Shown: positions 20,167-30,300 of the stretch, piece after piece
How positions within the stretch are numbered: position 1 is the stretch's first letter
How the letters are laid out: every line of letters starts with the position of its first letter
Position numbers and translations under genes: made by a program
NCBI RefSeq assembly: GCF_041821085.1
Contig: NZ_JBGUAZ010000002.1
Span: 496,001-560,000 of the forward strand
Reading direction: 5' to 3'
Origin: Natrinema sp. HArc-T2
GTDB lineage: Archaea > Halobacteriota > Halobacteria > Halobacteriales > Natrialbaceae
Length of the DNA: 64,000 nt
Notes under the pieces: generated by a model
What the model was told of the DNA's origin: nothing
The model's database searches: none
What the model saw: only the letters and a program-made list of their open reading frames with translations

Positions 20167-21063
20167 TCAGTCTTTCTGCGGCGGTTCGTCACCTGCTTGC
20201 TGTCCGGGTTCGTCTTCCCGCTCCGCTTCGCTCTCGTCTTTCTGCTCGTCTTCGTTTTTCCTCTCGTCCTCGCCTTTCTTCTCGTCGACGTCCTGGATTT
20301 CGACCTCGTCGCCGGTGCCGCTCTGGCTGATCACCGGTTTGAGGATGTACTTCCCGCTTTTCCCGGCTTTGTGTGGCGCGATGTCATAGACGAAGTCGAC
20401 CGACTTGTTGTTCCCGACGGTAAACGCCGTGTGTAACTGGAGTTTGTTACTCGGCAGTTTCACGCGCGTCTTCGTCCCGTCGGTCAGGACGCCCTCGGTG
20501 TCGCTGACGTGGATGAAGACCGTCTCGTACTCGCCGGCGGGCAACTCGAACTCGTCGACCATGGACGCGTTCGCGCCTTTCAACTCGGTGAGGTCGACCG
20601 TCGTTTCGTTGACGTCGTACTCGATCCAGCGCTCCTCGGACGCATCGTCTCCGTCGCCATCCGTCTCGCCGCCGGTCTCGTCCGCTTTCGGCTCGTCAGT
20701 GTCCGTTTCGTTGTCCGACTCGGTGTCGGCTGTTGGTTCGCCTTCATCGTCAGACTCGTTTCCGCTCTCATCGGACTCGGTTGTCTCACCATCCGTTTCG
20801 TTCGTCGCGTTGGCGGTCACGTTACCGGTCTTCTTGAACCCGACTTTCGTGATCGTCACGTTGAGGTGCTCGAAGTCGTCGATCACGTTCGGTTCGTCGC
20901 TAATATAAAACGAAGCCGTCCCGGTTCCACCGTCGCTCGAGTCCGCCAGTGACGAATCATCAGTCGGCGCGTCAGTTCCTGGGTTGCCGCCCATCCCACC
21001 GGCACAGCCGGCGATGGCGACGAGGGCTGCCACCAATACGAGTTGGATTGCGCGTCTGTTCAT
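20167..21063 (-). CDS. DUF4382 lipoprotein
   Basis: A 298-residue secreted lipoprotein. The signal peptide ends in VAIAGC (Cys near residue 20), followed by an acidic linker. The DUF4382 beta-sandwich begins TASFYISDEPN and LNVTITKVGF, is interrupted by a long Asp/Glu/Ser/Thr insertion (about 85-145), then resumes with YDVNETTVDLTELKG and ends with KYILKPVIS. The C-terminal tail is almost all charged residues. There is no twin-arginine pair adjacent to the hydrophobic core, so Sec export is possible. Function unknown; DUF4382 proteins sit on cell surfaces. Confidence 0.8.
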   Translation of the reverse strand: MNRRAIQLVLVAALVAIAGCAGGMGGNPGTDAPTDDSSLADSSDGGTGTASFYISDEPNVIDDFEHLNVTITKVGFKKTGNVTANATNETDGETTESDESGNESDDEGEPTADTESDNETDTDEPKADETGGETDGDGDDASEERWIEYDVNETTVDLTELKGANASMVDEFELPAGEYETVFIHVSDTEGVLTDGTKTRVKLPSNKLQLHTAFTVGNNKSVDFVYDIAPHKAGKSGKYILKPVISQSGTGDEVEIQDVDEKKGEDERKNEDEQKDESEAEREDEPGQQAGDEPPQKD

Positions 21064-21158
21064 ATTCGGGCACAGTCACCTGATCGAGAAAAAGGGGGAC
21101 GACGATTCGATCCGTTCACGATCGTTCAATAGCTTATAAACCGGATAAACGGCCCCGA

Positions 21159-21851
21159 TTACGGGGACGCTCCCATGGCCTCGAGCCGGTCGGCAAACAG
21201 CGCCTCGAGCAGCGCGGGCGTGACGAACGCCTCGACGACGGCGGCGACGACCAGCAGGAGCCAGCCCGCGAGGACGAGTAGGCCGGTTCGGTAGAGATAG
21301 CGTTTCGTGACGATCGCATCGCGCGTGCCACGAAGTCGCTGACCGACCCGGTAGAGCAGCCGAAAGCCGACGCCGGCGGCGATAAAGAGCGCGGGCAGTT
21401 CGAAGATCCCGTGGGGGAGCAGGCCGACGAGGATGTAGCCGATGCCGACGCTGCTGGCGATGAACGCGCCGACGTTCCCGACGATGATCCCGTTGAACAG
21501 CATCGACCAGGCCGTCAGGAGCCCGAGCGTCAGCACGCCGAGGATTGACAGCAGGAACGCTCGGCTGTTGTTGACGAGCAAGAACTGTGCCAACTCGAGC
21601 CGGCTTCGGTCGCTGATATCGGGGAACAGCGGCTCGCCGACCACCTCTTGGATGATCTCGAGCAAGTTGTAGCCGGCGACCATCAGCGCGATCCCGATGA
21701 CGATGCCGACCGCGAACAGGCCGGCAGCGAAGCCGACGTACCGGCTGTGTTCGTCCCACGCGTCGGCGAGCGCGGCACGCGGTGGATACCCGTTCGTGGT
21801 TGAATCACCACTCTTGGTGGGATCGCGCCCGCGCTGGGTCCGATTGTCCAT
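21159..21851 (-). CDS. SpoIIM/DUF95-like integral membrane protein
   Basis: A 230-residue protein with about five transmembrane helices. The pattern FLLVNNSRAFLLSILG, NGIIVGNVGAF and the loop GLLPHGIFELPAL are the signature of the stage II sporulation M (SpoIIM) family. Archaea do not sporulate; homologues are thought to be general membrane proteins. A TATA-like TTTATGGG on the minus strand (around 21873-21881) is about 26 bases before the ATG. Confidence 0.85.
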   Translation of the reverse strand: MDNRTQRGRDPTKSGDSTTNGYPPRAALADAWDEHSRYVGFAAGLFAVGIVIGIALMVAGYNLLEIIQEVVGEPLFPDISDRSRLELAQFLLVNNSRAFLLSILGVLTLGLLTAWSMLFNGIIVGNVGAFIASSVGIGYILVGLLPHGIFELPALFIAAGVGFRLLYRVGQRLRGTRDAIVTKRYLYRTGLLVLAGWLLLVVAAVVEAFVTPALLEALFADRLEAMGASP

Positions 21852-21945
21852 ACGTTCATGTTGTCAAACTGACCCATAAACCCCGCGGCTCGGCTCCTCG
21901 CGGTCCATCGACAGGCTAAGGCCGCCCGAGGAGAATCTCGAGTCA

Positions 21946-23244
21946 ATGACGACACTTGCGATCACTGACGGGCAAATCCTCCGGCCCGATCTGACGGTGA
22001 CTGCCGCAGACGTACTGATCGATCAGGACGCCGGCGACATCATCGAACTCGGCTCCGACCTCGAGGCCGACGCCGACGAAACGCTCGACGCCGCCGGGTC
22101 GCTCGTGACGCCGGGGTTCGTCAACGGCCATTGCCACATCGCGATGACGCTCCTGCGGGGATACGCCGACGACAAACCGCTCGACGCGTGGCTCCAGGAG
22201 GACATCTGGCCCGCCGAAGGTGAGCTGACGCCTGAGGACGTCCGCGTCGGAACCGAACTGGGGCTGCTCGAGCTGATTAAATCAGGCACCACGGCCTTCG
22301 CGGACATGTACTTCCACGTCCCCGAGATCGCCGCTGTGGTCGAGGAGGCGGGGCTTCGTGCCCGCCTGGGTCATGGAATCGTCACCATCGGCAAGGACGG
22401 CGATGTCGCCCGTGAGGATGCCCGGACGAGCCTCGAGATCGCCCGCGAGTACGACGGCGCGGCAGACGGTCGGATCTCGACGGCGTTTATGCCCCACTCG
22501 CTGACGACCGTCGGAAGCGAGTATCTCGAGGAGTTCGTCCCCGAAGCCCGCGAGGCGGGCGTGCCGATCCACTATCACGCGAACGAAACCGAAGACGAGG
22601 TCGCACCGATCGTCGAGGAACACGGACAGCGGCCACTCGCATATGCAGCTGAACGGGGGATGCTCGAGTCCGAGGACTTCGTCGCCCACGGCGTCCACGT
22701 CGACGAATCCGAGATCGAGTTGCTCGCGGAGGCTGGCACCGGCGTGATCCACTGTCCCGCGTCGAACATGAAACTCGCCAGTGGCATGGCACCCGTCGAG
22801 CGGATGCGCGAGGCGGGCGTCACCGTCGGCCTCGGCACCGACGGCGCGGCCTCGAACAACGACCTCTCGATGCTGGATGAGGCCCGCGACGCGGCCATGC
22901 TTGGCAAACTCGCCGCCGACGACGCCAGCGCGGTCCCCGCCGAGGCTGCCGTCGAGATGCTTACGGCTGGCAGCGCCGACGCGATCGGCGTCGAGGCCGG
23001 TCGACTCGAGGAAGGCGCGCCCGCCGATTTCGCGGTGATCGGCCTCGAGCAACCACATCTCACCCCGCCACACGACCTCGTCAGTCACCTCGCGTATGCA
23101 GCCGCGGCGTCTGACGTCCGTCACACGGTCTGTGACGGGCAGGTGCTCATGCGCGACCGCGAGGTGCTGACGCTTGACGAAGCGGCGGTTCGCGAGCGAG
23201 CGCTCGAGGCAGCCGAGGCGCTGGCCGCTCGCGCCGGCCAGTGA
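21946..23244 (+). CDS. Amidohydrolase: adenosine-moiety deaminase (SAH/MTA/5'-deoxyadenosine type)
   Basis: A 432-residue zinc or iron hydrolase of the amidohydrolase superfamily that removes the amino group from the adenine of S-adenosylhomocysteine, methylthioadenosine or 5'-deoxyadenosine. Visible metal and catalytic motifs are VNGHCHIAMTLLRG, the HYHANET strand, AHGVHVDESE and LGTDGAASNND. S-adenosylhomocysteine hydrolase is encoded about 1.4 kb downstream, so both possible routes for removing SAH lie close together. Which nucleoside is preferred cannot be read from sequence. Confidence 0.85.
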   Translation: MTTLAITDGQILRPDLTVTAADVLIDQDAGDIIELGSDLEADADETLDAAGSLVTPGFVNGHCHIAMTLLRGYADDKPLDAWLQEDIWPAEGELTPEDVRVGTELGLLELIKSGTTAFADMYFHVPEIAAVVEEAGLRARLGHGIVTIGKDGDVAREDARTSLEIAREYDGAADGRISTAFMPHSLTTVGSEYLEEFVPEAREAGVPIHYHANETEDEVAPIVEEHGQRPLAYAAERGMLESEDFVAHGVHVDESEIELLAEAGTGVIHCPASNMKLASGMAPVERMREAGVTVGLGTDGAASNNDLSMLDEARDAAMLGKLAADDASAVPAEAAVEMLTAGSADAIGVEAGRLEEGAPADFAVIGLEQPHLTPPHDLVSHLAYAAAASDVRHTVCDGQVLMRDREVLTLDEAAVRERALEAAEALAARAGQ

Positions 23245-23362
23245 GCCACCTTCCGTTCGGGCGTGTGAACGAAAACTGAACTCTCAGATTTCGTTATAAA
23301 CGTTTAAAACGGCTCTCGTACTGTTTTGCTCGAGCCGAAAACACCGAGAACTGCCGGGTGGG

Positions 23363-23369
23363 TTTATTC
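23363..23369 (+). promoter_or_regulatory. TATA box of the secreted repeat protein gene
   Basis: TTTATTC is centred about 30 bases before the ATG at 23396. This fits a leaderless or nearly leaderless transcript. Confidence 0.5.
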
Positions 23370-23395
23370 ACGGATGACTGAATGTCTCGAGTGAG

Positions 23396-24382
23396 ATGAA
23401 ACGAAACCGATTGTTCGTGGTGGCGTTGGCTGCCGCGATGATCCTGTCTGTGGCCGCCCCGCTGGGAACAGTGTCGGCGGCGGCAGCCAGTAACGATGAT
23501 ATAGACGAAGTGAACGTCGATGTCGACGCCGACGACACCGTCGTGATGGTCACGTCGAACGAGAGTCCAGTCGAAAACGCGACAGTTACCGTGACGCCGG
23601 TCGATGAGAACGCGACCTACGAGGGCGCAGACGAGAACTACACGACCGACGCCGATGGCACGGTTGTGCTTCCCGAACCCACAGAAACGGTCAACGTGAC
23701 GGTCGCCGCGTCGTACGAGAACGTCTCCGGCGAGCTGCTCACCGCTGAGACGGAGACGACGCTCTACTCCGGCCTCTTTGTCGCCGTCGAGCAGGACAAC
23801 GACGACGTCACCGTGACCGTCACGGACAACGAGACCGCGGTCGCAAACGCGACGGTCAACGTCTCGCCTGTCGACGAGAACGTGTCCTACACTGACGAGG
23901 GCACATACACGACGGACGAGAACGGCACGGTGAGCCTGTCCGCGCCGTTCGAGAACGATAGCGTCGAGGTCGTCATCACCGCGACGACCGACAGCAAATC
24001 CGCCGAGACGACGGCGACGCTCGAGCCTGCCGAATACGACACCTTCGGCTCGCTGGTCTCTTCCTTCGTCGAGGAAGAGAAGGAGAACGAATCCGACACG
24101 CCGCTCGGGCTGCGAGTTGCCGGCTTCGTCGTCGAAAACAACCCAGGTAACGCGCCGGCCCACGCCGGACCGCCGAGCCACGCTGGCCCGCCGACTGATG
24201 ACGACCTCGAGGACGACGACAGCGAGGACGTCGAGGAAGACGATGACGACGAACGAGGGCCACCAGAACACGCTGGCCCGCCGACTGATAGCGACGACGA
24301 AGACGAGAGCGACGACAGCGAGGACGTCGAGGAAGACGATGACGACGAACGAGGCCCACCCAGTCACGCCGGTCCGAACTAA
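23396..24382 (+). CDS. Secreted beta-domain protein with acidic PPxHAGPP repeat tail
   Basis: A 328-residue protein with a Sec-type signal peptide (about 1-32, MKRNRLFVVALAAAMILS to VSAAAA). Two tandem beta domains (about 40-130 and 135-210) have the same layout: VENATVTVTPVDENATY / YTTDADGTVVLPEP, and VANATVNVSPVDENVSY / YTTDENGTVSLSAP. Many NxT/S sites suggest N-glycosylation. The tail alternates HAGPP blocks with Asp/Glu blocks, encoded by a 44-base perfect DNA repeat. No membrane anchor is seen, so it may be released or held by charge. Function unknown. Confidence 0.7.
   Translation: MKRNRLFVVALAAAMILSVAAPLGTVSAAAASNDDIDEVNVDVDADDTVVMVTSNESPVENATVTVTPVDENATYEGADENYTTDADGTVVLPEPTETVNVTVAASYENVSGELLTAETETTLYSGLFVAVEQDNDDVTVTVTDNETAVANATVNVSPVDENVSYTDEGTYTTDENGTVSLSAPFENDSVEVVITATTDSKSAETTATLEPAEYDTFGSLVSSFVEEEKENESDTPLGLRVAGFVVENNPGNAPAHAGPPSHAGPPTDDDLEDDDSEDVEEDDDDERGPPEHAGPPTDSDDEDESDDSEDVEEDDDDERGPPSHAGPN
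24215..24354 (+). repeat. 44-base perfect direct repeat inside the secreted protein gene
   Basis: Positions 24215-24258 and 24311-24354 are identical over 44 bases, 96 bases apart and in frame. They encode the DDSEDVEEDDDDERG block. Identity including third codon positions points to recent duplication or gene conversion. Confidence 0.85.
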
Positions 24383-24651
24383 TACCGCTCTCGACCTGCG
24401 TTCGAGGGGCTGACGCTGACACGCGGTCCGTCAGCCATCGCCGGTATTGAACCACGATCGCGGCGCTCGCCACCTGACTGTGGCCGCTCCGATCGATCAG
24501 GCACGTAGTAATCGCGGCTCACCCACCGTTTTCGCCGTTCATTTCGACTCCGCTAGAGATACGTCTCTCCTGTCACGTTCGAACCGCCGTCAGAAATCGG
24601 TCGCCGGAGCGGTTCGGTAGCGTTTTTGCTCCGCTCCCACTCAATCGACCC

Positions 24652-25941
24652 ATGACCGACACCGAGTATCCCCCGATCAGCGAGCAACTGGACGATCTCG
24701 AGTCCGCTCGCGCGGAGGGACGCCGGAAGATGGACTGGGCAGCCCAGCACATGCCGATTCTCGAGCACGTCCGCGAAGAGTTCGTCGCCGACCAGCCTTT
24801 CGAGGGCGAGCGCATCGCGATGGCGATGCACGTCGAGGCCAAGACGGCGATCCTCGTCGAAACGCTCGCAGAGGGTGGCGCGGAGGTCGCCGTCACGGGC
24901 TGTAATCCGCTGTCGACCCACGACGACGTCTCGGCGGCGCTGGATACCCACGAGAACATCACCAGCTACGCCAAACGCGGCGTCGATGACGACGAATACT
25001 ACGACGCCATCGAGGCCGTCATCGCCCACGAGCCGACGATCACCGTCGACGACGGGATGGACCTCGTCGCCGCGATCCACGAGGACTACCCCGAACTGAT
25101 CGACAGCATCATCGGCGGGGCAGAGGAGACGACGACCGGTGTCCACCGCCTGCGCGCGATGGACGACGACGGCGCGCTCGACTATCCCGTATTTGCTGTG
25201 AACGACACGCCGATGAAGCGGCTGTTCGACAACGTCCACGGCACTGGCGAGTCCTCGCTGGCCTCCATCGCCATGACGACCAACCTCTCGTGGGCCGGCA
25301 AGAACGTCGTCGTCGCCGGCTACGGCTACTGTGGCAAGGGCGTCGCGAAGAAGGCATCGGGCCAGAACGCGAACGTCATCGTCACCGAAGTCGAGCCACG
25401 TCGCGCACTCGAGGCCCATATGGAGGGCTACGACGTGATGCCGATGGACGAGGCCGCCGAAGTCGGCGACGTCTTCCTGACGACGACGGGCAACCGCGAC
25501 GTCATCGTCGAGGAACACTTCGAGAAGATGCAGGATGGCGTCCTGCTGGCCAACGCCGGCCACTTCGACATCGAGATCGACCTCGAGGCACTCGACGACC
25601 TCGCCGTGGATCGCTACGAGGCTCGCGACGGCGTCGAGGCCTACGAACTCGATGACGGTCGCCGGCTGAACGTCATCGCCGAGGGACGGCTCGTCAACCT
25701 CGCTGCGCCCGTCTCGCTTGGCCACCCCGTCGAGGTCATGGACCAGTCCTTCGGGATTCAGGCCGTCTGTGTCCGCGAACTACTCGAGAACGGCGACGCC
25801 TACGACGCCGGCGTCCACGACGTGCCCGACGACCTCGACAAGGAAATCGCCGAGATCAAACTCGCAGCCGAAGGCGTCGACTTCGACTCGCTGACGGATA
25901 CCCAGCGCGACTATATGGGCAGCTGGGATCACGGAACGTAG
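24652..25941 (+). CDS. ahcY: Adenosylhomocysteinase (SAH hydrolase)
   Basis: A 429-residue NAD-dependent enzyme splitting S-adenosylhomocysteine into adenosine and homocysteine. Conserved parts include RMDWAAQHMP near the start in variant form (RKMDWAAQHMPIL), TAILVETLAEGGAEV, CNPLSTHDDV, GAEETTTGVHRL and the NAD-binding loop VVAGYGYCGKGVA. The C-terminal end is shorter than in eukaryotic enzymes and matches archaeal forms. It probably recycles the product of methyltransferases such as TrmG10 and RlmE, also encoded in this window. Confidence 0.95.
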   Translation: MTDTEYPPISEQLDDLESARAEGRRKMDWAAQHMPILEHVREEFVADQPFEGERIAMAMHVEAKTAILVETLAEGGAEVAVTGCNPLSTHDDVSAALDTHENITSYAKRGVDDDEYYDAIEAVIAHEPTITVDDGMDLVAAIHEDYPELIDSIIGGAEETTTGVHRLRAMDDDGALDYPVFAVNDTPMKRLFDNVHGTGESSLASIAMTTNLSWAGKNVVVAGYGYCGKGVAKKASGQNANVIVTEVEPRRALEAHMEGYDVMPMDEAAEVGDVFLTTTGNRDVIVEEHFEKMQDGVLLANAGHFDIEIDLEALDDLAVDRYEARDGVEAYELDDGRRLNVIAEGRLVNLAAPVSLGHPVEVMDQSFGIQAVCVRELLENGDAYDAGVHDVPDDLDKEIAEIKLAAEGVDFDSLTDTQRDYMGSWDHGT

Positions 25942-25960
25942 GATCGGACGGCGCTAGTCG

Positions 25961-26743
25961 TCAGTCGTCGTGTTCAGGACCGCTCGCGTCGGCCTCGCTG
26001 ACGACGAACACCAGACTGCCGTCTTCGAGACCACCCAGCCGAACCCGGACCGGAACCGTCGCCCCTGTCCGTCGTCGGGCGGTGCAGGTGCCGGTCCATC
26101 GCCATCCTTCTGCGACGGTCGGCAACGCCGCTGACTCGAGGTAGGAAACGGCGTCGGCAGTAAACAGTTCCCGCCACGGGGTGCCGGTGAGATCGTCGCC
26201 GTCGGCACCGAACTGCAGCCGAAAGGACCGGCTCGCAAACTGGATCGATTCGGCGGGATCGACGATCGCGATCGCGTCGCCGGCGAGTTCGACGCTCGCG
26301 AGCGACCGCCGCGAGAGGTGGGTCAGTCGATGGCGCTCGAGGAGATCGATGATGCGGGCGGCGAGTCGCGTGCGCGGCCCGTTCCGGTCGATCACGGCGG
26401 TCCACTCGTACGCCCGGATCGCGCGCATGAGAGTGGGCGTTACCTCATCAGCGAGGACGACGATCGGGAGTTCCGGTGTGTCTGTCCTGACTGTCTCGAG
26501 CCACCCGACGTGCTCGTCGCTGTCGCCGTCTGCCACCGCTGTCGGAACGACGAGACAGTCGATCTCGTCGAAACTGGTCCGTGCGACCGCGAGCGTAGGA
26601 GCCGTCTCGACGACCACGGACTCGTCGTCGAACGCGCGTTCGATGTGGGTGCAGTCGCGTTCCTGATCGACGACGAGGACGGTGCACTGTGTCCGTTGCC
26701 TTTGAACGGATGGCTCGATCTCCGCTGCTGGTGGGACTAACAT
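25961..26743 (-). CDS. Pseudo-receiver plus PAS domain protein
   Basis: A 260-residue signalling protein. Residues about 20-135 have the receiver fold pattern (TVLVVDQERD, DCLVVPTAV, ELPIVVLADE, WTAVIDRN). The phosphoacceptor Asp is replaced by Pro (LVVPT) and the usual acidic pair is D-Q-E, so phosphorylation at the normal site is not expected. A PAS domain follows (about 150-245: SVELAGDAIAIVDPAESI, TPWRELFTADAVS, ATVPVRVRLGG). There is no kinase or output domain. It is downstream of a HalOD1 gene on the same strand. Confidence 0.72.
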   Translation of the reverse strand: MLVPPAAEIEPSVQRQRTQCTVLVVDQERDCTHIERAFDDESVVVETAPTLAVARTSFDEIDCLVVPTAVADGDSDEHVGWLETVRTDTPELPIVVLADEVTPTLMRAIRAYEWTAVIDRNGPRTRLAARIIDLLERHRLTHLSRRSLASVELAGDAIAIVDPAESIQFASRSFRLQFGADGDDLTGTPWRELFTADAVSYLESAALPTVAEGWRWTGTCTARRRTGATVPVRVRLGGLEDGSLVFVVSEADASGPEHDD

Positions 26744-26860
26744 TCAGCTCGCCTCCGGTTGCCGGTTGCGTGTGGTGTCTGCGAGACCGGAGTGAGACTG
26801 TTTCCAGCGGTCATCTCCTGCCGGCCTCGACGTGGTGGGGCGGTCGACTCGACTCGCCGC

Positions 26861-27118
26861 TTATCGGCTGCCATGGACGGCTCCATCGACCATGACGGTG
26901 CCGTCGCCTCGAACCTCGACGTGCGAGTCGCCGTACTCGAACGTGACGCGGATCTCGTCGCTCGAGTCGGGTCGAAATAGCCGATCGAGCGCCTCGGGAT
27001 CGACGGTATTGTACAGTGGCTCGAGTTCGTTCGGGGCGGTGTTAGTCGCGTCCGCGAGGGCTTCGACGACGCGCAGACTGATCGAATCGCTGTGATAATC
27101 GAGTGTGGCTCCAGACAT
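26861..27118 (-). CDS. HalOD1 output domain protein 1
   Basis: An 85-residue protein made of one HalOD1 domain, a haloarchaeal module found alone or at the end of signalling proteins. Characteristic features are SLRVVEALADATNT, ELEPLYNTVDPEALDRLF and the final VTFEYGDSHVEVRGDGTVMV. Known only as a presumed output or interaction domain. It precedes the pseudo-receiver/PAS gene on the same strand (117-base gap) and may be its partner. A second copy is at 37748. Confidence 0.8.
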   Translation of the reverse strand: MSGATLDYHSDSISLRVVEALADATNTAPNELEPLYNTVDPEALDRLFRPDSSDEIRVTFEYGDSHVEVRGDGTVMVDGAVHGSR

Positions 27119-27160
27119 CTTGGCTGGACTAATACGACCTGTCGGTATTGGCTTGGCCGT

Positions 27161-27201
27161 TATACACGTAACTCTACCAGTGGCTGACCACTACGTGTAT
27201 A
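27161..27201. repeat. Nested inverted repeat upstream of HalOD1
   Basis: TATACACGTA (27161-27170) and TACGTGTATA (27192-27201) are perfect inverted arms, with a smaller AGTGG/CCACT pair inside (27179-27192). It lies 43 bases upstream of the HalOD1 start, so an operator is possible; a hairpin in RNA is the alternative. Confidence 0.5.
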
Positions 27202-27390
27202 GTGTCTCGACCGTCCCGTCGTGAACCCGTGACTTCCCCTCACTTAGTGGTCGATAGCTGTCGTACACGTCCCAACTCCGTCGATACGACTGTCTAACTA
27301 GTTTGTACTCGAGCAGCACTTCAATAGTAATTTGACTATCGAGGTGAAATAAACCGCTCATATCATTGCCAGTCATTCCATAGGCGTACT

Positions 27391-30300
27391 ATGGACGGGA
27401 TCGCGGTTCAGAGTGAACTGCTCGCAGATGACTCGAGGTGGTCGCGTGCGGTTCTGTTTGGCGTGATCGGCGTTGCAGTCTTGATCGCCGCTGGCGTCTT
27501 GGTCTCCGACGTCGTACCCCGAGGAGTTGGCACGCAGACGGGACCCGGACTGCTCGTCGTGGGCCTTGCCGCACGGAGCGGCTCCGATCGGACGAACGAC
27601 ATCGAGCGGCTCACCGACGCGCTCCAGGAGTTTACCTCGCGCCTCGAGGACGAGTCTCCACTGCCCACGTCTGAACCGCCGGCACAACTGTCTCCCGTCG
27701 ACGAGTCGATCGATGTCACAGTCGATCGCGAGGACGAACTCGGAACGCTCTCCGAGACCGTCACCGACCTGACGGCGGTGGTGTGTGATCGCGAACGGCG
27801 ACGCGCCGAGAGCGAACGATATCGTCAGGAACTGTACCGGATCACGTCCGATCCGAACACGGATGACGAGACGACGATCCGTCACCTGCTCGAGTTGGGC
27901 TGTGATCGGCTCGGCCTCGAGACCGGATTCGTCTCCCGATTCGACGAGTCGACCGAACGACACGAGATCGAGGCGGCCGTCGGATACGAGGCCGACCTCG
28001 AGGGAACGGTCCTGGAACTTTCCGAGCCCTGTGACGACCTGCTCGAGTCGACCGATGGACAGGGACCAGCCGACGCTGCTGTCGTCGAGTGGGGCGACCA
28101 TCCGATCGCCGACGAACTCGGCGTCAACTGCCATCTCGGTGGGCAGATCGTCGTCGAAGGCGACTACTGCGGAACGATCTGTTTTCTGGACCGCGAATCC
28201 CGGGATCGATCGTTTACCCCCGCCGAAACGTCGTTCGTGGACCTGATCGCTCGATGGATCGGTCAGACGTTCGAACGCCGCAGCTACGTCCAGCGACTTC
28301 GGGAACGGGAACGCCGTCTCGAGCGAGCACAGGCGTTTACCAACGACATGCTGGACGCGGTCGACGACGTCGTCTATCTGCTCGACGAGGACGGCGCGGT
28401 ACGGCAGTGGAACGAGAGTTTGGGCGAGACGACGGGGTATGCCGACGCCGAGATCGAGTCGATGCACGCGTTCGATTTCTTCGACGAGGAGGCACACGAT
28501 CGGATCGCGAACTCGATGGCTGAGGCGCTCGAGACTGGTTCGACGCGTCTCGATGCCCCGATCGGAACCAGTGACGGCGAGCGGATCCCCTACGAATTCG
28601 TCGCGTCGGCGCTCGAGGATCCAGTGGGCGAGCAGGTCATTGCTGGCGTCGGTCGCGATGTCAGCGGGCGCCGAGAGAAACAGCGACGACTCGAGCGATA
28701 CGAACAGTTCACGAACGACGTGATCGATGCGTTAGACGACGTGTTTTACGTCCTCGACGAGGACGGGGAGCTCAAGCGCTGGAACGAGACGCTAGTCGAG
28801 GTGTCGGGGTATTCGGATGCCGAGATCGACGAGATGCACGCCCTCGATTTCTTCGACGAGGACGATCAGGCGGCGATCCGTGAGTCGATCACCGAGGCCT
28901 TCGAGACGGGTGAGACGTGCGTCGAAGCGGCGCTGCAGACGAACTCGGGCGAGCGGATTCCCTACGAGTTCATCGCGTCGGTCCTCGACGATCCTGACGG
29001 CAACCCAGTCGAGGTCGGTATCGGGCGGGACATCTCCGAGCGCAAAGCAAAAGAGCGCCGGCTTCGCGAACGCGAGGCTCACCTCGAGCGGACGACGCAT
29101 CTGCTCGAGCAAGCCCAGCGGCTGGCGAACGTGGGCGCCTGGGAACTCGACCTGACCGATGATCCGCCGGACCTTCGTTGGACTGACGAGGTGTTCCGGA
29201 CTTTCGGGCGCTCACCCGAGCAGGGAGTCGATCTCGAGTGGGTTCTCGAGCACCTGCCACCGACCGATCGGTCACGGCTCAACGAGGTCCTCGACCGTGC
29301 GATGACAGACGGCGAAGCCTACGACATCGAAAACCGGATCATCACGGCCGACGGTGAGCGCCGCTGGATCCGAAGTATCGGTGAGCCGGTTCGTGACGAC
29401 GGTGAGATCGTGGCCATCCGCGGTGCAGCACAGGATATCACCGCGCGCAAGGAACACGAACGCGAACTCGAGCGCGCCGAGACGATCATTCAGGCGCTCG
29501 ACGAGGTGGTGTATACGATCGACGCGGACGGGAACTTCCAGTTCGTCAACGACGCGCTGACACAGATCACCGGCTACGATCCTGCCGATCTGATCGGCGA
29601 GCACGTCTCGACGGTGATGGCCGACGAGGACATCGAGACGGCACAGGATCGCATTCGGGAACTGCTCAGCGAAAACGAGCCGTCAGAGACGTTCGAGATG
29701 GTCCTCGAGACCGTCGACGGCGAGGTGATCGACGTCGAAAACCACATGGCGTTGTTGCCGATGGCCGACGGCGAGTTCACCGGTACCGCAGGCGTTATTC
29801 GTGACATCACCGAGCGCAAAGAGCGCGAGCGCCGACTGGAAACGACGACCGCCCGGCTCGAGGCGCTGTTCGAGAACTCCCCCGACATGATCAACGTGCT
29901 CGACACCGAGGGGACGATCGTCGACGCCAATCGCCGGCTTGCGGACGCGCTCGGCTACACCGAAGACGACCTGGTCGGCACGAAGATCTGGGAATACGAC
30001 GCGCTCGTCGACGAGACCGAGGCGCTCTCCTTGCTCGAGGGGCTCTCGGTCGGCGACCGCCGAAAGTTCGAGGGCCAGTATCACTGTCACGACGGCTCGA
30101 CGTTCCCCGTCGAGGTCCACCTCATCTGTCTCGACCTCGAGAACCAAAACCGGTATCTGGCGATCAGTCGCGACATCACTGAACGCAAAGAGCGCGAGCG
30201 GGACCTCCGCGAGACGAAACGCCGGCTCGAGCTCACACTCGAGGGGACGAACACGGCGGTCTGGGAGTGGGATCTGGACACTGACGAGGTCATCTGGAAC

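Noticed and set aside
27191..27376. 61-residue reading frame on the minus strand between HalOD1 and the giant regulator
   Set aside because: The composition is not typically acidic, it covers the likely promoter of the divergent gene, and it has no recognisable motif. Possible but unsupported.
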